In this document: positions 1-11,878 of the stretch, one piece after another | Numbering within the stretch: the first letter of the stretch is position 1 | How the letters are laid out: each line of letters begins with the position of its first letter | Origin: Acidobacteriota bacterium | GTDB lineage: Bacteria > Acidobacteriota > Terriglobia > Terriglobales > Acidobacteriaceae | DNA length: 51,625 nt | NCBI GenBank assembly: GCA_021799405.1 | Contig: JAJZAL010000011.1 | Location: 1 to 51,625 of the forward strand | Direction of reading: 5' to 3' | Translations under genes and position numbers: made by a program | The notes under the pieces: generated by a model | Told to the model about the DNA's origin: nothing | Database searches by the model: none | The model's input: only the letters and a program-made list of their open reading frames with translations

Positions 1-1
1 A

Positions 2-3286
<3,285 letters not shown>

Positions 3287-3321
3287 GGCCTTTTCCTTGC
3301 GGCAAACCCGCTCATTTACCC

Positions 3322-3347
3322 AAAGGCCCGGCTCAAGCCGGGCCTTT
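3322..3347 (+). terminator. Terminator after rpoC, probably bidirectional
   Basis: A perfect inverted repeat (AAAGGCCCGGCT / AGCCGGGCCTTT) gives an 11-12 bp GC-rich stem with a 2-4 nt loop and A/T flanks, 35 bases after the rpoC stop. The stop codon of the convergent diguanylate cyclase gene begins at 3351, so the same hairpin could end both transcripts. Confidence 0.85.
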
Positions 3348-3348
3348 G

Positions 3349-4758
3349 TTATATGTGCTCGCCAGCGGTGAGTTTGGGATCCACGCCGTCCGCCGCTGCC
3401 AGTCTCGATCTCTGCTTGCAATGCTTTGTCACGTACATGGCAGCGTCGGCCGCGCTCAAAAGGGTGTCTTTGGTCGTGGCATCCTCGGGGTAGAGGGCTA
3501 CCCCGATGCTGGCTGAGCCCTTGAGAACCTGGCTTTCTACCTCAAACGGATCGTCGAAGGAATGCTCCAGCCGCTGAGCAATCTCTTCCACATCGGCGCG
3601 CTTGCGCACAGCCGGCACCAGCACGGCGAATTCATCGCCCCCCAAACGCGCCAGCATGTCTCCGGGACGCAATTGGTGCTTCATGCGCCGAGCCGCCTCC
3701 TGCAGGTAGAGGTCGCCGGTCTTGTGGCCGTACTCATCATTCACCTTTTTCAGATCGTCCAGATCAATGTAGATCAGGCCGAAGATGCCTGCCGTCTGCC
3801 GTGCTTCATGGATAAGCTTGTCGAGATAGCGCTCCAGGGAGAAACGGTTCGGGATGTCGGTGAGCAAGTCGAACTCCGAGCGATGTACCAGGTCGGAGTA
3901 AAGCCGCGAAGTCTCAATGGCCAATGCCGCCAGCCGGACGCCGGTCGAGAGCGCTTCGAACTCTTCTTCCCTCGGCTTGGTGCGCGCATCGAGAGCGACA
4001 AAGAGGGAGCCGTGCGACTCTCCAGAGCGTGCGGGGATCTCTTCTTCAATGACGCGCAGCGAGGTCAGCTTTCGGGGATGGTTTCCCAGACGCGCCCCGT
4101 CCGTAATCTGGCACCAGCAAGGGGCGCCATGGAGCTTGAAGGAGACGATTTCAGTGATTTCTTCGATAATCTGAGCCAGCGGGCGGGAACTGTTGATGTC
4201 CTCCAGAATGCGGCTGCGCCGCCGCTCCAAATGAGCCAGTGCGGTCGTATGCCGGCGAAGCTTGCGTTCCAGCACCCAGCTCAAAGCCACCATCGCCACA
4301 ACCAGCGTCAAGAGCAGGGCCATCACAACCGATAAGTCATGGCTGTTCAGCCAGGATGGCTTGAAGGTTGCCACAATCTTCGCGAAGGACGACCTGAGCC
4401 GATCAAAGGGAACCTCAGTGCCGGCTGAAACAAAGACTTCCATGAGGCAGATCGCAACTGCCGGAGCGCTGAAGCCTGATAAGTCCGCAAGCCATCGCGA
4501 AAGGAAACGGGGTGAGGAGCTGCAAAACGCCGCGATCTGACTCCCGTCTGCCCCGGAAACATGCTCATGCCTTGCGGTTTTACAAGCCTCGGTGGGGGGG
4601 ATCTCTTCGACCGGAACTCGACTGGGCGCCAGCCGTAAGCTGCCGGCGGATTTGAGAGCTGCGACTGCGTAGACAGTGCCCCAAGGCGTAGCATGGCTCC
4701 CCCAAAGAGCCGAGACACACCCGAAAGCCAAAGCAACTGCCGGAATAATCCACTTCAT
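3349..4758 (-). CDS. Membrane diguanylate cyclase (GGDEF) with GAF-like sensor region
   Basis: Makes the second messenger cyclic di-GMP from two GTP. The C-terminal GGDEF domain has an intact GGDEF active site at about residue 373. An RPGD motif lies five residues before it, the usual position of the RxxD product-inhibition site, so the enzyme is probably feedback controlled. A transmembrane segment lies around residues 143-163. A GAF-like stretch (roughly residues 180-310) sits between membrane and catalytic domain. The N-terminal ~120 residues follow a signal-peptide-like start and would be outside the membrane; they match no family I recognise. The start at 4758 was chosen over an upstream ATG at 4839 because it begins directly with a hydrophobic export signal; neither has a clear Shine-Dalgarno. 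No EAL domain is present. The gene is alone on its strand. Confidence 0.88.
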   Translation of the reverse strand: MKWIIPAVALAFGCVSALWGSHATPWGTVYAVAALKSAGSLRLAPSRVPVEEIPPTEACKTARHEHVSGADGSQIAAFCSSSPRFLSRWLADLSGFSAPAVAICLMEVFVSAGTEVPFDRLRSSFAKIVATFKPSWLNSHDLSVVMALLLTLVVAMVALSWVLERKLRRHTTALAHLERRRSRILEDINSSRPLAQIIEEITEIVSFKLHGAPCWCQITDGARLGNHPRKLTSLRVIEEEIPARSGESHGSLFVALDARTKPREEEFEALSTGVRLAALAIETSRLYSDLVHRSEFDLLTDIPNRFSLERYLDKLIHEARQTAGIFGLIYIDLDDLKKVNDEYGHKTGDLYLQEAARRMKHQLRPGDMLARLGGDEFAVLVPAVRKRADVEEIAQRLEHSFDDPFEVESQVLKGSASIGVALYPEDATTKDTLLSAADAAMYVTKHCKQRSRLAAADGVDPKLTAGEHI

Positions 4759-5060
4759 CGGAAGAAATCCAGTCGAACTGCGCTGTAGTGCTCTTCGCGC
4801 CCCCCAGGCTCTATCAGCACAGCATGCCCGATGAATCATCCCGGCGTGAAAAATTCGACCGGGAAATATTGCGTATAAGGAATTTGATACACATACCCCC
4901 CCAAATTATCCCACCTCAGCTGCATTTGATCGAATAGCACTTTTGTGGCGATCTACCAGCCTTGGTACACCGAAAATGCGGCCCAAATCGGGACAAGGGG
5001 AGAAGTGATTTGGCGTTTGCGGCCGGATGAGCGACGATATTCACCGAAGGAGCTGATTCG
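4759..5060. promoter_or_regulatory. Divergent intergenic region (302 bp)
   Basis: This AT-richer stretch separates the diguanylate cyclase (leftward) from arginase (rightward) and must hold both promoters. It contains A/T-rich runs around 4860-4930 and a run of seven C at about 4896. I could not assign a convincing -35/-10 pair. A strong Shine-Dalgarno (AAGGAG, 5047-5052) lies 8 bases before the arginase ATG. No small gene or RNA was recognised. Confidence 0.4.
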
Positions 5061-6041
5061 ATGCCTGATCATGCCGGAATTGCCGCTCCAGCCAGATCGC
5101 CCTCCTGCAGTGATGCACAGGCGTTGCCCAGCCGGCGCATACGGATTCTCGGTGTGCCGCTGGATCTTGGCGCCAGCCGCCGCGGCGTGGATATGGGCCC
5201 CTCGGCGATGCGTGTGGCAGGGCTGGAGGCGCGCCTGGAGGCGCTGGGCCACGAGGCGAGCGATGGCGGCGATATCCGCGTCGAAATCGCCGAGACGCGG
5301 ACCCCGGGCAGTCCAAACGCGCACTATCTGGCGGAGATTGCCGAGACCTGCACCCGCACCGCCGAAGCTGTCGTCGCCACGCTTGAAGCAGGGCTGACCC
5401 CGCTGGTGCTGGGCGGTGACCACTCGCTGGCGGCTGGGTCGGCCTCCGGCGTGGCTGAGTTCTATCGCCGCCGCGGCCAGCGCATCGGCCTCATCTGGAT
5501 GGACGCCCACACCGACATCAACACGCCAGAGACCTCGCCCACCGGCAATGTTCACGGCATGCCGCTGGCTGCGCTGCTCGGTCTTGGCCCCGAGCCGCTC
5601 GCCAGCATCTTCGGCTACGCGCCCAAGATCGCGCCGGAGAATACCGTGCTCATTGGCGTTCGCGACATCGACCTCCCGGAACGCCAGAACCTGCGCCGCG
5701 CCGGCGTCACCGAGATTTACACTATGCGCGATATCGACGAGCGCGGCATGCGGGCGGTGATGGAAGAGGCGCTGCGCGCCGCTGGCCGCGGCACGGCAGG
5801 CTACCACGTTTCGCTCGACATGGATTGGATTGATCCGGAGGATGCGCCCGGCGTCGGCACGCCCGTCCGCGGCGGCGCCACCTACCGCGAAGCCCACCTC
5901 GCCATGGAGATCCTGGCCGACCACGGCCGCCTGCTCAGCTTCGAGTTGGTCGAAGTGAACCCGGTGATCGACGAGCACAACCGCACCGCCGACCTCGCCG
6001 TCGGCCTGGCCTGCTCGGCATTCGGCAAGAAGATCCTGTGA
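5061..6041 (+). CDS. rocF: Arginase (ureohydrolase family)
   Basis: Hydrolyses L-arginine to ornithine and urea, a step in arginine catabolism. The 326-residue protein has the manganese-binding motifs of ureohydrolases in order: GGDHS (about residue 118), DAHTDIN (about 146) and SLDMDWIDP (about 252). The segment APGVGTPVRGG followed by YREAHLA is typical of bacterial RocF arginases rather than agmatinases. AAKGGAG-like spacing is right: AAGGAG ends 8 bases before the ATG. The N-terminal ~20 residues are a poorly conserved extension. No other arginine catabolic or urease genes are nearby, so regulation and the fate of urea cannot be inferred. Formimidoylglutamase or agmatinase are less likely alternatives. 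Confidence 0.9.
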   Translation: MPDHAGIAAPARSPSCSDAQALPSRRIRILGVPLDLGASRRGVDMGPSAMRVAGLEARLEALGHEASDGGDIRVEIAETRTPGSPNAHYLAEIAETCTRTAEAVVATLEAGLTPLVLGGDHSLAAGSASGVAEFYRRRGQRIGLIWMDAHTDINTPETSPTGNVHGMPLAALLGLGPEPLASIFGYAPKIAPENTVLIGVRDIDLPERQNLRRAGVTEIYTMRDIDERGMRAVMEEALRAAGRGTAGYHVSLDMDWIDPEDAPGVGTPVRGGATYREAHLAMEILADHGRLLSFELVEVNPVIDEHNRTADLAVGLACSAFGKKIL

Positions 6042-6099
6042 GGAGTTCTACACTGGAATCAAGCTGCTTCTTGTAATTGGATATCGGTAAATCAGACAA

Positions 6100-7302
6100 A
6101 TGGCAAAAAAGCTCCGTGTAGGCATTCTCTTTGGCGGGCGCAGCGGCGAGCATGAGGTTTCGCTGCTCTCCGCGGCTTCCATTCTGCAGGCAATCGACCG
6201 CGAAATCTTCGACGTCACTCCCATCGGCATCACCAAGGAGGGCCGCTGGCTGGCCGCTGCCGATGCCCACAATCTGCTGAACGGCAGCCAAAGCGCGATG
6301 ACGAGCCGTCTGCGCGCGGGCGATCCCGCGGCGACGCCCGGCGCCAAGCTGCTGCACGACGGCATTCCGACGCTGCTGGTTCCCGAACCGGCGGCCAGCG
6401 GCGCCAGACCGCGCAGCCCGGCCGGTCCGGCTGCCCTTGCCAAAAAATCCGGGCTGACCAGCAAATCCCTCGACGTGGTTTTTCCCGTACTGCATGGAAC
6501 CTTCGGTGAGGACGGAACCATCCAGGGCCTCTTTGAATTGGCCGGCATCGCTTACGTTGGCTCTGGCGTGCTCGGCTCGGCGGCGGGCATGGATAAGGAC
6601 GTGATGAAGCGCCTCTTTGCGCAGGCGCGCCTGCCCATCGTCAAGCATGTCACACTGCTGCGTAGCGAGTGGGAGCGGTTTCCGCGCAAGGCGATCGCGC
6701 GTATCGAGGCTGCACTCCGGTACCCGGTCTTCGTGAAGCCGGCAAACCTGGGCTCATCGGTAGGCATCAGCAAGGCCCACGACCGCAAGGAGCTTGGCCC
6801 GGCGCTGACGCTGGCCGCCAAATATGACCGCAAGCTGATCGTCGAAGAGGGCGTGGGCGGCAGGAAGTCGCGCGCCCGCGAGCTTGAGGTTGCGGTGCTC
6901 GGCAACGACAATCCCCAGGCCAGCGTGGTGGGCGAGATCATTCCGGGCAAGGAGTTCTACGACTACGAGGCCAAGTATCTCTCCGAGGGGTCAGTGCCGG
7001 TGATTCCCGCGGAGTTAACCCGCGCCCAGAGCAGGCAGATTCGCGAGATGGCGGTGGCGGCCTTCCGCGCCTGCGATCTCTCCGGCCTGGCTCGCGTTGA
7101 CTTCCTGATGGAGCCCGGAGGCAAGCAGCGCATATATCTGAACGAGGTGAATACGCTGCCCGGCTTTACGCGCATCAGCATGTACCCCAAGCTGTGGGAG
7201 GCCACGGGCATCCCCTACAAGGAACTTATTACCCGGCTCATCGAGCTGGCCCTTGAACGCCACGAGGACAAGAGCCGCACCACGTACAGCAAGGAAGAGT
7301 GA
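6100..7302 (+). CDS. ddl: D-alanine--D-alanine ligase
   Basis: ATP-dependent ligation of two D-Ala to the dipeptide used in peptidoglycan precursors; cytoplasmic. The N-terminus GGRSGEHEVSLLSA is the family signature. VFPVLHGTFGEDG and the ATP-grasp segments FVKPANLGSSVGI and LNEVNTLPGFT carry the conserved nucleotide- and metal-binding residues. At 400 residues it is longer than most Ddl proteins (about 300-370), with an Ala/Pro-rich insert around residues 60-110. The start has only a weak Shine-Dalgarno. It lies 58 bases after arginase on the same strand, so co-transcription is possible, but the jobs are unrelated. Terminal Tyr-Ser-Lys-Glu-Glu follows the ATP-grasp domain directly. Confidence 0.95.
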   Translation: MAKKLRVGILFGGRSGEHEVSLLSAASILQAIDREIFDVTPIGITKEGRWLAAADAHNLLNGSQSAMTSRLRAGDPAATPGAKLLHDGIPTLLVPEPAASGARPRSPAGPAALAKKSGLTSKSLDVVFPVLHGTFGEDGTIQGLFELAGIAYVGSGVLGSAAGMDKDVMKRLFAQARLPIVKHVTLLRSEWERFPRKAIARIEAALRYPVFVKPANLGSSVGISKAHDRKELGPALTLAAKYDRKLIVEEGVGGRKSRARELEVAVLGNDNPQASVVGEIIPGKEFYDYEAKYLSEGSVPVIPAELTRAQSRQIREMAVAAFRACDLSGLARVDFLMEPGGKQRIYLNEVNTLPGFTRISMYPKLWEATGIPYKELITRLIELALERHEDKSRTTYSKEE

Positions 7303-7309
7303 GGAGAGG

Positions 7310-7330
7310 ACAGGGAACAGGGAACAGAAG
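7310..7330. repeat. Heptanucleotide tandem repeat (ACAGGGA)
   Basis: Two perfect copies of ACAGGGA (7310-7316, 7317-7323) and a degenerate third, ACAGAAG (7324-7330), directly behind the ddl stop. The array has the same 7-base period as the second array at 7409-7436 in the same intergenic region. Confidence 0.75.
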
Positions 7331-7372
7331 GTTCATCTTCGGTGTCTAAGTTGAAGGGGCTACAATCACTAG

Positions 7373-7394
7373 GCCGGGTGCGGCGACACCCGGC
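7373..7394. terminator. Hairpin between ddl and the next gene
   Basis: Inverted repeat GCCGGGTG / CACCCGGC (8-bp stem, 6-nt loop) 70 bases after the ddl stop. It has no T-run after it, so a terminator role is only possible; it may also be part of the repeat-rich element occupying this region. Confidence 0.4.
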
Positions 7395-7408
7395 AATGGC
7401 GTGCCGCC

Positions 7409-7436
7409 AACTGAGAACTGACAACTGGTAACTGTC
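7409..7436. repeat. Heptanucleotide tandem repeat (AACTGNN, four copies)
   Basis: Four consecutive 7-mers share AACTG and vary in the last two bases: AACTGAG, AACTGAC, AACTGGT, AACTGTC. Together with the ACAGGGA array 80 bases upstream this resembles the short heptameric tandem repeats known from some cyanobacterial intergenic regions; that comparison is from general knowledge. Confidence 0.75.
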
Positions 7437-7497
7437 ACGAATCGTTGATTACCGGCGCCGGCTGCGTGCCGTATCCTGAGAGTGAGGAAACCGTTTC

Positions 7498-8019
7498 ATG
7501 ACCCTTCTCGATGCTCCACAGTTTGACGCAGCGCGCGACCGCCGCAACCGCATCCTTCTCTACTCCGCTGCGGGTACGATCTTTATCCTGTTTGTGACTT
7601 GGTGGCTTGTGGCTGGCCGTCCCGTCGATTGGCCGTGGAATTGGGACAACTATATTTTCGGGCGGGCGGCGGCGAATCACTTCTTTGAGGCGATTGAGCA
7701 GAATGACCTGGCTAAGGCGTATGGCATCTGGTACCGCGACCCGAACTGGAAGCAGCATCCGCAGCAATACGGCAGCTACACCTTTGAGCGCTTTCAGGAG
7801 GACTGGAGCCGGACCAGCCCAGACAACGAATATGGCGATATTCGCAGCCACAAAATCGCCGCGGCCCGCATGTACGGCAATGTTCTATTGATGGCCATTC
7901 TGATCAACGGACGCACAAGCAATGCGCTTGATCTGGCCTACGATCCCTCGACGCACACGCTGAGTTTTCCGCCACCCGGAGTGCGGCTGTCAACGAAGCC
8001 GTTTTCTTTGCAGCCCTGA
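7498..8019 (+). CDS. Small membrane-anchored protein of unknown function
   Basis: 173 residues. One transmembrane helix at about residues 20-40 (ILLYSAAGTIFILFV), preceded by a charged, Arg-rich N-terminus, suggests a type II membrane protein with the bulk outside. The remaining ~130 residues are rich in aromatic residues; the stretch NHFFEAIEQNDLAKAYGIWY resembles the first helices of NTF2-like/DUF4878 folds, but this is a guess. A good Shine-Dalgarno (GAGGAA, 7484-7489) supports the ATG at 7498. It is convergent with fabD. I do not recognise a named family. Confidence 0.7.
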   Translation: MTLLDAPQFDAARDRRNRILLYSAAGTIFILFVTWWLVAGRPVDWPWNWDNYIFGRAAANHFFEAIEQNDLAKAYGIWYRDPNWKQHPQQYGSYTFERFQEDWSRTSPDNEYGDIRSHKIAAARMYGNVLLMAILINGRTSNALDLAYDPSTHTLSFPPPGVRLSTKPFSLQP

Positions 8020-8130
8020 GCGCTGACGGGCTCCGCGAACCTCAAAGTGGCCGGCACGCTGCGCAGCGGAGCGGAGGGATCTGGACGAAAACCCTGCTCC
8101 TCGCCAGGCATCGAGGAACAATGCCGTAAG

Positions 8131-9090
8131 TCAGCCGGCCGCAACTCCGTCATTCAGTTCCGCCAGCGTCTTTTCCAGACTGGACGCATCTTCCACGTTG
8201 AGCGCCTTCAAGCCTCCATCGATCTGCTTGAGCAGGCCGCAGAGAACCTTGCCCGGTCCTGCTTCAATGAACAGCCCCGCGCCGGCGTTCTTGAGCGACT
8301 GCATGCAATCCACCCATCGCACCGCGCCGGTCACCTGGCGGGTGAGCGCATCGCGGGCCTCGGCGGCGGTGGAGACCAGACCGCCGGTTACGTTGGCGGC
8401 TACGGGGATGCGGGGATCGGCCAGCGCCAGCGCTCCCAGCACACGCGCGACTTCCTCTTGCGCGGGTTGCATCAGCGTGCAATGAAACGGTGCGCTCACA
8501 GGCAACATCACGGCGCGGCGGGCGCCTTTGGCCTTGGCCAGCGCAACGGCCTCTTCCACGGCGGCCAGTGCGCCCGAGATCACCGTCTGTGCAGGCGAGT
8601 TCAGATTGGCCGCGGCGACAGCCTGTCCTGTCTCAAGCGCCGCCTCCGCGCACGCTTCGGCCACCTGGTCGGCGCTGAGCGAAAGCACCGCAGCCATCGC
8701 GCCTTGACCGGCCGGCACGGCAATCTGCATGGCCCGCCCACGCGCCTTTACGGAGCGCACGGCATCGGCGAAACTGAATGTTCCGGCGGCCACGTGCGCC
8801 GACCACTCGCCCAGCGAGTGCCCCGCGGCCAGCGCCGGCGTGACGCCGTGTCCGGCCAGCACGCGCGCCGCCGCCACGCTTACGGTAAGGATGGCAGGCT
8901 GTGTATTTTCGGTGAGCCGCAAATCCTCTTCCGGCCCTTCAAAGCAGAGCCGGGAGAGCGCAAAGCCGAGCGCATCGTCGGCCTCCGCAAAGGTTTGTGC
9001 GGCAATGGGAAAGTGCTCAGCCAGTTCGCGGCCCATACCGACGGCCTGCGATCCCTGGCCCGGGAAGAGGAAGGCGATTTTCGTGGTCAT
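8131..9090 (-). CDS. fabD: Malonyl-CoA:ACP transacylase
   Basis: Moves malonyl from CoA to acyl carrier protein to feed fatty acid elongation in the cytoplasm. The N-terminus FLFPGQGSQAVGM is the family signature. The nucleophile Ser lies in GHSLGE, and the catalytic His is in VSAPFHCTLM. The oxyanion/C-terminal signature FIEAGPGKVLCGLL is present. Length (319) is normal. It is not next to fabH, fabG or plsX; acpP and fabF are 23 kb away, so the fatty-acid cluster is split here. No strong Shine-Dalgarno is seen before the ATG. Confidence 0.95.
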   Translation of the reverse strand: MTTKIAFLFPGQGSQAVGMGRELAEHFPIAAQTFAEADDALGFALSRLCFEGPEEDLRLTENTQPAILTVSVAAARVLAGHGVTPALAAGHSLGEWSAHVAAGTFSFADAVRSVKARGRAMQIAVPAGQGAMAAVLSLSADQVAEACAEAALETGQAVAAANLNSPAQTVISGALAAVEEAVALAKAKGARRAVMLPVSAPFHCTLMQPAQEEVARVLGALALADPRIPVAANVTGGLVSTAAEARDALTRQVTGAVRWVDCMQSLKNAGAGLFIEAGPGKVLCGLLKQIDGGLKALNVEDASSLEKTLAELNDGVAAG

Positions 9091-9210
9091 TCCAATGTCA
9101 TTCTAGTGGGTCGGATCCGGGCGGGAAAATACTCCAGTGCCGCGCTTTCAGGCAATTTCTGGATTCAGGCTGGGTTTAATCCCTGACAGCTGATCCCTGA
9201 TCTCCGCCGC

Positions 9211-10029
9211 TTAATTCCAGCGCCGCTTGTCATCCGGGTCTTCGTCGATTCTGCGGCCGTTGCCGTCAAAGCGCACGGTGCGTCCCTGCGAGCGCATGTA
9301 CACCTCGAATTTGCGCGCGGCGCGGCGGCGCTTCCAGCGGTAGTAGCTGTTGCGCAGCCCGTACCACCGCTCGCTGAGCATCATGGAAACGCCTCGGCGC
9401 GGCGCCAGCCGGATGAAAAAGAGGCCGGCCAGCGCTCCGCCCAGTTGAGCGAACGCATACATGCGCTGCTGACCGAAGAGCATGGCGATGGTGACAAGCG
9501 CGTAAATGGCCGCCAGATAGCGAGCCTTGATGCCGATCGGCAGGGGGAACAGCATGAACTGCAAATCACCGTAGAGCGTGCCGATGGCGACAAGCATGCC
9601 GAAGATGCCGCCGAAGCAGCCGTAGAGCGGCGTGGGGACCAGCGAATAGCCGAGCGTGCCGCTGGCCACATAGATCACCAGAGCGGCCGCGGCCGTTCCC
9701 AGCACGGAGACTGCATAAAGGCCCATCACCCAGCTTTCGTTATGCATCGTCTCAAGGAAGCCGGCCAGGAACCACAGCGAGAGCAACTCGAAGAGGGTTC
9801 CGATGATGCCGAAATGAATGAAGCTGTATGTAATGGGCTGCCAGAGCCATCCGTGCAGAAAGGTTCCGGGGATGAAACTGAAGGCCGCGACCAGCTCGCC
9901 AGCCTGTTCCCGGAACGCCAGTTGCAACAGCAGCAGCCCGAAGTACGTTGCCAGATTGGCAAGGATCAGGCGGCGCGTGGTTCCGCGAAAATCGGGAAAG
10001 GCGATCGGACTAGAGCCCATTCTAGGCAT
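9211..10029 (-). CDS. Rhomboid-fold membrane protein, catalytic residues replaced
   Basis: 272 residues with six or so transmembrane helices and a basic cytoplasmic tail, the layout of rhomboid intramembrane serine proteases. The TM2 signature is recognisable (FIHFGIIGTLFELLSLW, residues 70-86), but the usual HxxxN pattern has G and E (E81) in place of His and Asn. The GxSG active-site motif reads GCFG (137-140), so the nucleophile Ser is Phe139. The TM6 His is Gln195 in AQLGG. All catalytic positions therefore appear lost, while the fold-defining glycines are kept. By analogy with iRhoms and derlins it may bind or chaperone membrane proteins; that is inference. The start could also be Met4. 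The gene lies 120 bases downstream of fabD's start on the same strand. Confidence 0.78.
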   Translation of the reverse strand: MPRMGSSPIAFPDFRGTTRRLILANLATYFGLLLLQLAFREQAGELVAAFSFIPGTFLHGWLWQPITYSFIHFGIIGTLFELLSLWFLAGFLETMHNESWVMGLYAVSVLGTAAAALVIYVASGTLGYSLVPTPLYGCFGGIFGMLVAIGTLYGDLQFMLFPLPIGIKARYLAAIYALVTIAMLFGQQRMYAFAQLGGALAGLFFIRLAPRRGVSMMLSERWYGLRNSYYRWKRRRAARKFEVYMRSQGRTVRFDGNGRRIDEDPDDKRRWN

Positions 10030-10084
10030 CGTGTCAACAGGTTAAACCGTTGTATGGTCCGCTGTCATGGTTTTCGGCGAGCTG

Positions 10085-11533
10085 CTAGGGCACGGCTACC
10101 AGGCTGCGATGTCCTTCGGCGTCGACTGAGCGCACGCCGAAGATGACATTATCCTTCGAGATGGGCACGGTAACGTCAACCGGCGCGGAGGGGGCCTGCG
10201 GCCTGATTACGCGCATAAATTGCCAATCCGGGGCGAATGTTTCGCGCCACAGCAGCTCGTAGTGGACTGGCGGGCCGGCGCCCGCCGGCGGCTGCCAGTG
10301 CAGGGTCGTACCGTTTTCCAGCTTCCGGGCGAGGATCCTGAGATGGGCGGGAGGGCCGGGCGACGAAGCCAGCGTCGCCAGCGTGGCGGCATTCAGGCGC
10401 GCCACGCGCGCCACGTAGCTGAAATCCACAAATTGCGCCAGGTCGCCCAGCGCCGGAGCGCCCGAGCCGGCGACGGGCATTACCACGTTCTGGTGCTGGT
10501 GGTTGTAGTTTTCGCGCCACTCGGTCAGCCGGACCGCCGCAAAGCCCTCGTGGTTGAAGGAGCTGTGGTCGCCCCCACGCAGGTAGCGGTCAGGCCGGAA
10601 GACGAGGAAAGCGCTGAAAGGCCGGCTCTTTGGGGAAGCAAAGTAGGTTCGCGCCGTATCGGCGATGGCTCGGGCAAGCTCCCGGCTCGGCGAGTCGCTC
10701 TCCTTGCCCAGGGCGCGGATACGACGGATTTGCTGCGGCGTGGCGGCCTCGGGAATGCCCTCAGAAAAGACGCGTACGCGGTTCTTCAACTGCAGCGTGT
10801 CGCCCGGTGTGGTGTCGCCACCCACGATGTCGTTGTTGAGCACGGCCTCCAGGTTCCAGTTCTGTTCGCGCGCCAGGTGCGCCAGATGCGCCGATCCCAG
10901 CAGGCCCTGTTCCTCCCCGGCGACGGCCGCAAAAACCAGCGTAGCCGGAAAGCGCAGTTGCGTGAGCGCGCGGGCGCACTCCAGCGAGACGGCTACACCC
11001 GAGGCATCATCGTTGGCGCCGGCAGCCGCGCCGCGAGCATCGAGGATGTTCGAATTGCGCGAATCATAGTGGCCTGTTACCAAGTACATACGCCTGGCCT
11101 GGACGGGATCGGTCCCACGCAGGATCGCGTAAATGCTCGTAATGCGCGTCGGCCGCGGGATGCGTCCGGCCCAGGGTCCGCCGCTTGCCGGGTCGGCGAT
11201 GAAGGTGTCGCGGTGGACTTCAAGGCAGCCGCCGCACTGCTTTGAAATCTCGTCGAACTGGGCGGCGATCCAGTCCGCGGCCGCGTTTATGCCCTTCCCC
11301 GGGGGTAAATCCATTTCCATGCTGGAAAGTGTGCTTCGGGTACCAAACCTTATCAGGGTATCTATCGTCTCTTGTATGCGGGAGGGTTGGATCGTCTCCA
11401 GCGCATGGGCGATGGCCGGGTCTGGGGTGGCCGGAATCGCCGGGCTCGCGTCAACTGTAATGTCCGGCTGAGCCTGGCAGAGAGGCGTGGCGAGCGCCAG
11501 GCACAAGAGCAGGATCTTTTGAGAAAGATTCAT
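10085..11533 (-). CDS. Secreted M28-family zinc aminopeptidase
   Basis: Probable exported metallopeptidase removing N-terminal residues from peptides. The Met at 11533 was chosen because it begins a clean signal peptide (KILLLCLALATPLCQAQ); upstream frame is not needed. The M28 zinc ligands are present in order: HYDSRN, GANDDASG, EEQG, a downstream Asp in NNDIVGGD, and a final His in NYNHQHQN. The C-terminal ~90 residues look like a fibronectin type III domain (HWQPPAGAGPPVHYELLW). About 482 residues, normal for M28 enzymes with an accessory domain. It is divergent from the LysW-like gene. Substrate cannot be told from the sequence. Confidence 0.88.
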   Translation of the reverse strand: MNLSQKILLLCLALATPLCQAQPDITVDASPAIPATPDPAIAHALETIQPSRIQETIDTLIRFGTRSTLSSMEMDLPPGKGINAAADWIAAQFDEISKQCGGCLEVHRDTFIADPASGGPWAGRIPRPTRITSIYAILRGTDPVQARRMYLVTGHYDSRNSNILDARGAAAGANDDASGVAVSLECARALTQLRFPATLVFAAVAGEEQGLLGSAHLAHLAREQNWNLEAVLNNDIVGGDTTPGDTLQLKNRVRVFSEGIPEAATPQQIRRIRALGKESDSPSRELARAIADTARTYFASPKSRPFSAFLVFRPDRYLRGGDHSSFNHEGFAAVRLTEWRENYNHQHQNVVMPVAGSGAPALGDLAQFVDFSYVARVARLNAATLATLASSPGPPAHLRILARKLENGTTLHWQPPAGAGPPVHYELLWRETFAPDWQFMRVIRPQAPSAPVDVTVPISKDNVIFGVRSVDAEGHRSLVAVP

Positions 11534-11683
11534 GGCCTGTTTTCCATGGGGGTGGATTTCATCCGGTGCATGAGTGCCGTCCCTCTTGACCTGAGGCCGG
11601 GTTCTCTCCAAGAATAGCGGAGTTGTAGTGCGAAATCATATCATCCGGCAATACAAGATAGTCTGGAAAGAGAGGAGGCTGCA

Positions 11684-11878
11684 ATGCCCAGTTGCCCTGA
11701 ATGCGAAAATGAATTGGACATTGAAGAGGACGAAGTAGAAGAAGGCGACGTAGTAGCCTGCGATGAATGCGGCACTGAGTTTGAGGTAGTTGGCGTTGAA
11801 CCGCTGGAGTTGGCGCGGGTCGACGAAGATTTGGAAGAAGACGACGAAGAGATGTTCGACGAGGAGGACGACGAGTGA
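11684..11878 (+). CDS. LysW-like zinc-ribbon protein, orphan
   Basis: 64 residues. CPEC (C4, C7) and CDEC (C26, C29) form a zinc ribbon, and FEVVGVEPLEL matches the end of the LysW domain. LysW is the amino-group carrier protein of the alpha-aminoadipate lysine or ornithine pathway; its substrate is attached to the C-terminal Glu of an EDWGE motif. Here that motif is replaced by a long acidic tail, although the last residue is still Glu. No lysX/argX, lysZ, lysY, lysJ or lysK homologue is in the window. A strong Shine-Dalgarno (AGGAGG, 11673-11678) supports the start. The stop overlaps the next start (GTGA), so the two are coupled. Carrier function is unproven; a structural zinc-ribbon role is also possible. 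Confidence 0.82.
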   Translation: MPSCPECENELDIEEDEVEEGDVVACDECGTEFEVVGVEPLELARVDEDLEEDDEEMFDEEDDE

